DNA from: Seison nebaliae
Lineage: Eukaryota; Rotifera; Pararotatoria; Seisonacea; Seisonidae
Length of the DNA: 28,508 nt
Direction of reading: 5' to 3'
Assembly (NCBI GenBank): GCA_023231475.1
Contig: JALJEE010002298.1
Span: 1-28,508 of the forward strand
Shown here: piece by piece, positions 21,701-28,508 of the stretch
Position numbering within the stretch: the stretch's first letter is position 1
Layout of the letters: each line of letters starts with the position of its first letter
Program-made: the position numbers and the translations under genes
Notes under the pieces: model-generated
The model's database searches: none
What the model was told of the DNA's origin: nothing
Seen by the model: only the letters and a program-made list of their open reading frames with translations

Positions 21701-22448
21701 ATATAAAGATAAATCGATAAAACCCAACAGTCAATCCAATGAACAATTAGTAAATAATAAAAATCAATATAATAATCATCATACAATACAGTATCATCAC
21801 AATCATTTGAAATATGATGAGAAAGATCAAAGAAATGTTTCAGTAACTTCAAGTAATTCATCTTCGTTGGCTTCTTCTGCAAAAAATATGCCATCACCAA
21901 ATACTTCAAATTTTAGTGAATTTGATGAAGAAGTGGACGAAGAAAACGATATTGATAGGAATTCTGATAAAGTTTCCAATAGTACACAAGAGAATTTGAA
22001 CGAGATTAATAAAATAACTGAATCCATATCAGTCATGTCGCCATGTCCCGGAATTAGTGGAAATGACGTTTGCAGTCAATCAACATCTTCCATGGGTCTT
22101 TCGGATAGATCAGAACAGATAACGGATCATATTACAAACATCAGTCAACCAAAGAAGAATGTCAAAAGAGATATATCTCCATATCCTACAAATCCTTTGA
22201 AATTACTTCCAAAAAATTATCGTCATAGAATTATGCAATCGGAAGATAATATTCATTGTAAAACTGTCCAACTTGATAAACCAGTATTACCACCGAAACC
22301 AACGAAACAAACTGTAGAAATGAAGAAACAACAAAAAAGACAACAACAAGACAAGCGAATATTGACAACTGATAACAATGAAGAAGTGAAAGATGAGAAG
22401 AAAACGAATGACCATTTCGATGATACACCTAATTCAACGAATTTGTAA
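18740..22448 (+). CDS. ARHGAP17: BAR-RhoGAP protein of the RICH family (ARHGAP17/ARHGAP44/SH3BP1)
   Basis: Stimulates GTP hydrolysis by Cdc42/Rac at curved membranes. Eight exons: 18740-20010, 20070-20144, 20193-20315, 20366-20469, 20591-20857, 21184-21269, 21319-21418 and 21466-22448. All phases agree and the total is 1002 residues. Start ATG 18740 gives MHNFKSMMKNAFGKGEKTD, like RICH1. Residues 1-320 are the BAR domain, with a Ser/Thr-rich insertion near 90-125 that makes it longer than in vertebrates. The RhoGAP domain runs about 324-525 with the arginine finger in EGIFRVNG (R366), AGVLKLYLRE, KMTIQNIALIIGPNLF and the end DYDYIFADA. The long Ser/Asn-rich tail has an SH3-type site VLPPKPTK and ends NSTNL, a class I PDZ ligand like the end of vertebrate RICH proteins. 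The first intron uses GTGTAA. Intron 5 is the longest (326 nt). Confidence 0.92.
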
Positions 22449-23376
22449 ACCGAAATTCCTTTTATTCGATTAATTCATTTTATTCTCTCATCATTTTCGT
22501 TTGTTTATTCACGTTTTGTTTTATAATTAATTACAATTAATTTGTTTTATTATTAAATTCAAATAAAATTTATTTAATACTCTCTATTCATAATTAATTT
22601 TTTTTATTGATAAAAGTTAACTTTGGAAAATGTAAATTATCTTTGGCAAGAGCATGAGACCAGTTGTGGGGAAGAGAAGAGAACGATTACATCTGCGAAA
22701 AGAACCGACTAATCGTTGAGAACATAAAACAGCGTATCCACAGATTATAATGGAAGAACTTCGTTTGGGAGAACTTCAAAAGTTATTTGATGCATATTCT
22801 TCATCTTCGATATCAGTTGCCACAATGACTAGAAGGCAATTCCGAATTTTGGCTAATTTTTAGGATCTTATACCTTTTATGAATTGATTCCGAATAAGAA
22901 TGTAAAACTATATTCAATCATTGGCATATATCTTTCATTCAGTTGAATATTCGTCAACAATTAGAATTTCGAATCATTAGACTTCATACCAGATCGACAA
23001 GTGTTCGACATATTGGCATATCGATGCCTAAGCACCAATTATCATATCTATAAACTTTATTCATTATAAACTAAGCACCTGTGCGGCGCACACCACCAAA
23101 GAGCAGTAATAAACTAACAATTAATTAGTAAGGTGGCGAAAACACCGTGATTCAAAATAAAAATTATTAAAATAAGAGAAAAGTTTCAGTAAAATGAAAA
23201 TGTCAGTGAAACATTAAAGAAACAATTATTGAGAAAGATGACCTTAAAATGTTAACATTTCAATTGAGTAAATGAATAAAGAATGATCGTTATTTACAAT
23301 TCATGTTTAATGTCATTAACCTCATTATTTAGTTTTAGTGTATTAAGCAGATTAATTACAGAATCAGCATTTAACA
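22449..23376. other. Interval without a supported gene
   Basis: The RhoGAP 3' UTR comes first, with AATAAA at 22562. A short plus frame at 22750-22863 (MEELRLGELQKLFDAYSSSS) has no splice partner or family match. At about 23079-23089 a GC-rich hairpin, GTGC-GGC-GCAC, stands out from the AT-rich surroundings. Upstream frame pieces near 22653-22720 are basic (MRPVVGKRRERLHLRKE) and may be remnants of a mobile element or a small gene. Confidence 0.3.
22562..22567 (+). terminator. Poly(A) signal AATAAA of the RhoGAP gene
   Basis: Canonical hexamer 113 nt after the stop at 22448. Confidence 0.5.
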
Positions 23377-24800
23377 ATGAAACAATTTAATTTAATGAAT
23401 CTTCCTTTATCATCATCTTTGGTGGTAATTATCTGTTTAACTTCTATCGTCTTTAATTATTGTATTCTTCGACATAAACATACGATTGATTATTGTACAA
23501 TTGATGGAAATGTAACAGATTTTTGTAAGTTGGTCCAATTAATTTTTATAAATTTTTTAAAAGTGATTAAGATCAACTTTTACTAATCAAGAAAGTTCGT
23601 TCTGCTATTCGAAATATCTCAACAGACCAGTAATGAATTGTCGTGGTGGTGTTTACAAGAATAATAAAAATCAAATACTGAAAAATTATCTATCGAAATT
23701 GGAAGAAGGTTTACAACATTTTTACAATCTACAGTTAAAATAAACGTAATCTTATAAATGGATAGTCGACTACTCAACAACTGGAGAATATTCAGATTGT
23801 TTACAACTGAATAAAATGGTTTGTTTAACATCAGATCGTTTTCAGCAAATTTGCCCTCGGAAGTGTAATTTGAGTTTACCTTTTTTATCGAAAAATTTTC
23901 CAAGTTAATTCTATGAAGATCAAAATATTATATCCATTAAACCAATAATTAGAGAGTCTTTAACAGAAACCGAAAATTTACCAGTTAATGATGATGAAAC
24001 GGAAAGACAGAAAATCTTATCAGTTTTTGCAAAAGAATTGAACCGAACAAATCTCAACTGGACAATAGTTTATATAAATAATAGCTATTTTCACATCTCA
24101 CTATGTTTAATTTAAAAAAATTAATACTCAACCGAATAGAAATGGAATTATTATTATGAACATTTTGCACAAAAATTATCAAGAAATTGTTGTGTTGTAT
24201 ATGACGATGATCATATGATATTTGGTTAAGATTAGTTATAGACATTTATTAATTCATTAACTTTAGAAAGCGAACTACTTCCGGAATTACACAAGATGAA
24301 CATTCTCTCAATGATTGATCAAATAAAATTGAGTAATTCTGTTAAATTTTGGGTTCCTTACTGGTTTGGGGTTATCATTCGATTTTGCTAAGCTTATTCT
24401 AAACTTCCTATATAAAAGGCAATGGTTAAAGGGAACAAAAAATTAACAGAAATTGAGATTGGCTGTCGTCAAAATATAAATTGTAATTCAGGAATGAAAA
24501 TTCTGAATATTTGTGTATTCTCATAAAAGAATATATTATTGATCTGATATTTTATATCATCGATCTTATATAAATCGATATGTGTTAAAAATAAAATTTT
24601 TAAAAAATGGTTGAGAAAAGAATGTAGATTAATAATCGATTTTCTTCCGGAAACTCTCATTCATTTTCTTAATAAAGTTCTTAATTGAATAGATTTATTC
24701 TTCTTTCACAGAATGGTTCGATAAAGAGGAAACCATCAATCAAATTTCTGATAAGAAACCAAATAATACTTACAACGCTTTCCTTAAAAATTTTTCCTAA
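23377..24800 (+). pseudogene. Decayed gene for a secreted or membrane-anchored protein
   Basis: ATG 23377 opens a frame with a hydrophobic N-terminal helix (LVVIICLTSIVFNYCIL) followed by HTIDYCTIDGNVTDFC. Downstream, successive coding-like pieces lie in several frames. Examples are NCRGGVYKNNKNQILKNYLS (near 23640), TTGEYSDCLQLNKMVCLTSD (near 23780), and FQQICPRKCNLSLPF. Further pieces are RQKILSVFAKELNRTNLNW (near 24010), KWNYYYEHFAQKLSRNCC (near 24145), ESELLPELHKMNILSMIDQI (near 24270), and EWFDKEETINQISDKKPNN (near 24712). The composition (Cys, Asn-glycosylation sites) suits an extracellular protein. Two pieces share a frame but are parted by TAA-ACG-TAA with no room for an intron, and other joins need frame shifts, so I read this as a pseudogene. 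A multi-exon gene with assembly errors is the alternative. Family not recognised. Confidence 0.45.
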
Positions 24801-25990
24801 ATAAAAACATGGTGATGAATAATATTCGGAATATATAAACATTGAATTGGTGTTATATCAGTTTCATGGGGAAAATTGAGAAAAAAAAGAAGAACGAATA
24901 AGGAAAAAAAATTTTGATTAATAAACAAAAAACTTCCAGAATTAAAGTTCTGAAGAAAAAAGAGAATAGATGGGACAATGTTTGGAACATAGTAATTATT
25001 AATCATTGGGAATATATTGTTCAAACGACGTGTGTTCTTCATAGTTTATCATTCGGAAACAAATGAAGAATAATAGCCGCAATAAATAAAACGTAACCTG
25101 ATGAAAAATAATTTGAGGCTATTTCGCTCTGTTCTCATTATTGTCTCACGATAATATTAGACAGAACGGAGAAAAAAAGAATTATTTTTCGAGAAAACTT
25201 TCATTTTTAAAATTCTTTTTCCGATCATCCTCCTTGTCACTTCTTTCTCTAAAATAGTTGAAGACTTTTATGATAATTTACTTCATTAATATGCAAACGA
25301 TAGTGCGACTTCCCCATATCTGAGATTCACGGAAATCATAAAGTTCTTCTATCCATTTGGTTTATTTTCCAATTCTGACTGACGAAGATGAAGATAATTC
25401 AAATGATAGATGAGACGAATTACTACCAAATAGAATATTTTTAGAACAAATAATATATGAGAACTTTCCTTGTTTTTGGAATAATCATCGAATGATCATT
25501 TCCATTTCTCTCTCTAAAATTATTTCCATTATAATAGTAAGTTAGGTGAAATGATGTATCAAATCGCGTAATTTATCGTGTAAGTGTGAGGAAGGGGATA
25601 CAAAATGACTTTTATTTTCCTGAAAACTTTAGTTCCTCCGGTATGGAGAGACATCCAGTTTATTCGTTTTTTATTTATTCTTCAAAAGTGTTCTTCATTC
25701 AAAAAAAGTTGAACATTGAAAGAAAATGGAAATAATGTTGTACTGAACCGTATTTCCTTTTCAATCAGAAAAAAGAATAAATTTTTTAATTATCATTCAA
25801 CAAAAGACATTTCACTTTAACCTGAGAATATTTTCTAACGTTTTCCATTTATTTTACCACAACGTTAATTGTAATAACGAAGAGGTGGGCCAACAGACGA
25901 GAATTCTCTTTCCATCACGAAGTGACATCCTCAAAAAATTTAAGAGAACTGAATGATTCAATTTTCTTTTTTGGAGGTTCTGATAGATGA
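24801..25990. other. AT-rich interval without a supported gene
   Basis: The frames here are short and compositional. An imperfect hairpin occurs at about 25129-25172, with arms CTCTGTTCT and AGAACGGAG. Some stretches may be further remains of the decayed gene to the left or of the related piece at 25991. Confidence 0.3.
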
Positions 25991-26200
25991 GATGATATTA
26001 ACAAGAATTGTAAACAATCAACAAGCATCGTCGAATTTTGTACTGTTGATGGAGTAATACGATACAAAATTCATATTGAAACGAATACGTTCCATTCAAA
26101 ATTATTTACTAATGAGCGTTTACCAGGAACAATATTCATTACAGATACTTGTGCCAACATTATTCTAACTATTCTCAATTTATCGTTAACTTTACAATAG
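25991..26200 (+). pseudogene. Fragment related to the decayed gene at 23377
   Basis: A 69-codon frame without its own ATG reads INKNCKQSTSIVEFCTVDGV and ends in NLSLTLQ before TAG at 26198. The core EFCTVDG and its DNA closely resemble DYCTIDG in the 23377 frame, which indicates a duplicated and diverged exon. The upstream exon with a signal peptide is not found. It lies 135 bp before the claudin-like gene, so it cannot extend far to the right. Confidence 0.4.
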
Positions 26201-26335
26201 AATCATTCTGAATCTTCTTTTTCTCGTTGGACGTTTTGGTCATAATTCTCAAATCTAATTTTAATTGTTAATTTTGTTATCATCTCACAACGGAATTTTG
26301 ACAAAAGTCCGATGAATTAGAACTATTAGGGGAGA

Positions 26336-27926
26336 ATGACAAAAAATAAGAATAGTTATTGTCTCTATTTCGCCTTACTCATTGCTTATTTGTGTTTCAT
26401 TTTGGGAGTGATATGTTTAGTGGTAAGTTTCATTTTTCCTCATTGGTTACGATATGCTACTGTGGATAAAAAAACAAATTATGTGGAAGGAGTTCTTGAA
26501 ATTTGTGAAATTGAAAACGTCAACAGAACTAATAATGACATTTTTGGATATGATGAGAAGCTTGATAGTATTATGCCTGGTCAAGATAATTGTTATCAAT
26601 GGATAAGAAGCGATCAAAAACAATTTCCCAATACCAAAATCACATATACTCAAGTTCTCAAAACAATTCAAGCGTTAATGATCATATCGATCATATTATG
26701 TTTTTTCGTTTTTCTCATTTTATGTTACACGATTATTGTCCATAAACAAATATCTCGTTTATATTTATGTATATCTGTTATTACTGCTGTGGTGGCCATC
26801 TTGTTGGTTGGTATTCTTATTCGATATTTTTCTTATTCATTTGATTTTTAAAAATCTGTTTCAGATAATTGTTATATTATTGGAGGCATTTTCCTTGTCG
26901 AAAGACCGAGAAACAAGTCTCAGAGAACAGAGTAAAGATATTATTAAAGATTTCAGTTGGGCATTCTATACAGCCATAAGTGCAGCGATTCTTTTCGGTA
27001 TTACTGGTCTCGCTTACTTAGTATGCAGCATTTTAATACCACATTCACAATCAGTAACAACGAAAAATAACGTTAAAAAATATTACACGGATTTTTATGA
27101 ATATCGAAAAAATGATTCAAATCGAACACCTAACATAACTCAAGATAAACAAACGAATCAGGAAATGAAAATGGAACGCTCTAATGAAATGGAGAAGACT
27201 GACAGTAGATTAAAAACATATAAACAATCAAGAAATAAAATTCTGAAGAAAACTCCGTCACCTGATTATGAAAGTGATTCATATCATGGAGATCAATATC
27301 CAAATGAAACAGATTCGACATCGAATGAAGACCAACCATACGTCCATCACAACATATCTGCTCTACATTCTCCAATTTATGCTTTAACTCCGGCCACTAA
27401 TGCTATTTACGGTTATGACGCATATTCATTAAACTCATTAAATAAACCATCAAACCCTCATTTAGCTGTGACTCCACCATCTTTGGCATCTCCATTTTCC
27501 GAAGCGACTTTTATGGAGTATGATAACAGACCAAATATGTCATTCGAGTCTATCGACCGAAAATATGAAGATGCTTACACCAATACATTACCTCTAGATA
27601 TGAATGAAACTTATTACAACCACAGGACCAATAAATATTATAAAAGAAATTTCCCTAATAACCGATATCATCATCATCATCATACGAAGAATCATCATAC
27701 TAAAAAATACAATCATTATGATCGCTATGATAAAGAGAATAAACATCGAACACAACAACGATCATCAAGTCACCAACATCGATCTTTGACTAGATCAAAT
27801 TATGATAAACGAACAAAATCACAAGAACCAATAAATCTTTTAATGTCACCATCGTATATATTAGATGGAGAAATAGTACAACCATACATGTTCTACAAAG
27901 CAGAACAGTTACAACCGACCGATTAA
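26336..27926 (+). CDS. Claudin/PMP22-superfamily-like four-helix membrane protein with long tail
   Basis: Exons 26336-26806 and 26865-27926 join in phase 0 across a 58-nt GT-AG intron, giving 510 residues. Four helices lie at about 10-33, 111-133, 139-167 and 188-213. The first outer loop has W37, EGVLEIC with C57, then C86 and W89, and one NRT sequon. This spacing recalls the claudin W...GLW..C...C signature, although GLW is replaced by GVLEIC. Claudin-type proteins build septate or tight junctions or act as channel partners. The cytoplasmic tail of about 295 residues is unusually long for a claudin. It is rich in Ser, Tyr and Asn, with a poly-His patch (HHHHH) and nearby HH pairs near residues 420-440, and a basic Arg/Ser stretch after it. 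The ATG in frame at 26336 is the first before helix 1. AATAAA follows at 28012. Exact family uncertain. Confidence 0.7.
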
Positions 27927-28011
27927 ACAATGAAATTTTAAGTTCGATCGAAGTTTGAAATCGCGATTTTTTGATGACCACGACACCATGTTCCACATAC
28001 TTATAATAATC

Positions 28012-28017
28012 AATAAA
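28012..28017 (+). terminator. Poly(A) signal AATAAA of the claudin-like gene
   Basis: Canonical hexamer 85 nt after the stop at 27926. Confidence 0.5.
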
Positions 28018-28212
28018 TCAAATTGTTTCTGAAAAATTTTTTTATAAAATGAAAATTATGTTCTTTAATGTCATTTTTGCTCCTAAGCTACTTACGATAA
28101 AAGGTTATATTGATTCGAGGAACTTTTGAATAATATAATATAATAATATACCCCATAAGTCAATTATTTTATGTTAAACAAAAAACTATGTGTAACATCC
28201 TTAATTAAAAAA

Positions 28213-28362
28213 TTAAACCAAGGCGAGTGCCGTCATTGCAACTGGAATCTGTTCTAGCTGTTCTATACTCGGATCTCCTCCTCGGAGGAACAAACTGATT
28301 TTCCGTTCAATCCTGGTCACTAATTTCGATCCTCGGACAACGTCAACCGATGTCTCGCCATG
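28213..28362 (-). other. Short coding-like frame at right edge
   Basis: An open frame of 49 codons on the minus strand reads SVDVVRGSKLVTRIERKISL then LRGGDPSIEQLEQIPVAMTA, ending LALV and TAA. Base composition is richer in GC than the surroundings, and the peptide looks natural. No ATG opens this frame (ATG 28360 is in another frame), so it would be a final exon or a fragment of an element or gene extending to the right. Family not recognised. Confidence 0.35.
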
Positions 28363-28459
28363 TTAAGAATTACATAAAACCATATATGATATTACCTGTG
28401 TAGAGATGAAAATGAACACAAATGAAGATATGAACATTTAATACCAGCTATCACTGGGA

Positions 28460-28483
28460 GACTTTAAATTATAATTTAAAGTC
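28460..28483. repeat. Perfect 24-bp palindrome with extended arms
   Basis: GACTTTAAATTA followed by its exact complement in reverse. Outside it, TCAC (28451-28454) pairs with GTGA (28490-28493) across short unpaired stretches, so a longer hairpin can form. This may be the centre or terminus of a small inverted-repeat element. Confidence 0.6.
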
Positions 28484-28508
28484 GATTCGGTGACAATTGT
28501 TCCGTGAG

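Noticed and set aside
23377-24800. Alternative genetic code (TAA read as an amino acid) to explain interrupted frames
   Set aside because: Other genes in the window end normally at TAA or TGA right after their conserved C-termini, so the standard code holds and decay is simpler.
26736-26864. Start of the tail exon of the claudin-like gene placed at 26736 as a separate gene
   Set aside because: The frame before 26865 lies in another frame of exon 1. Splicing 26806 to 26865 keeps both helices 3 and 4 in one protein.
1-28508. CRISPR arrays, tRNA genes, bacterial-style operons
   Set aside because: None seen: no regular spacer-repeat arrays, no convincing tRNA B-box context, and the genes have spliceosomal introns.

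Overview
The window looks like nuclear DNA of an animal with a compact, AT-rich genome. Host genes are cut by short GT-AG introns, most of them 36-64 nt, and intergenic spaces are short. Three genes are clearly animal regulators of signalling or metabolism: RhoGDI, a BAR-RhoGAP of the RICH family, and thymidine phosphorylase. Several others are membrane or secreted proteins. Compactness, base composition, BEL/Pao remnants and absence of an obvious spliced leader would suit a small arthropod such as an astigmatid mite, but that is inference and no taxonomic marker is present. Gene models below were made by hand from frame, splice phase and family similarity.

Region 1-6300 is accessory. Two threonine-rich, mucin-like secreted protein loci on the + strand (about 181-704 and 4348-4724) lie beside old, broken BEL/Pao LTR retrotransposon sequence on the - strand (about 840-4056, 4890-5520 and 5700-6260). 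Region 7000-9000 holds a single-pass membrane protein gene (+) and a FAM216-like gene (-), convergent with 78 bp between their stop codons. Region 9000-12700 is gene-poor: a LINE 3' remnant in two tandem copies ending in an (AAAT)n tail, a one-exon small secreted cysteine-rich protein, and decayed transposase-like sequence.

Region 12700-16820 is gene-dense: a 122-residue Ser-rich protein gene (+) meets thymidine phosphorylase (-) tail to tail with 14 bp between stop codons. A foldback structure made of degenerate repeat units of about 30 nt follows, then a fragmentary membrane-protein frame and RhoGDI (-). RhoGDI and the 1002-residue BAR-RhoGAP (+, 18740-22448) are divergent and share a 1.9 kb upstream interval. 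Both act on Rho-family GTPases, so the pair may be functionally linked.

Region 22450-28508 contains a decayed secreted-protein gene and a shorter relative, a claudin-like four-helix membrane protein with a long His/Tyr/Ser-rich tail, and at the right edge a short unexplained frame plus a perfect 24-bp palindrome. I see no CRISPR, tRNA or rRNA gene, and no clear new multi-gene system. The strongest leads are the mucin-like pair, the foldback repeat, the Rho regulator pair and the tail-to-tail thymidine phosphorylase locus.
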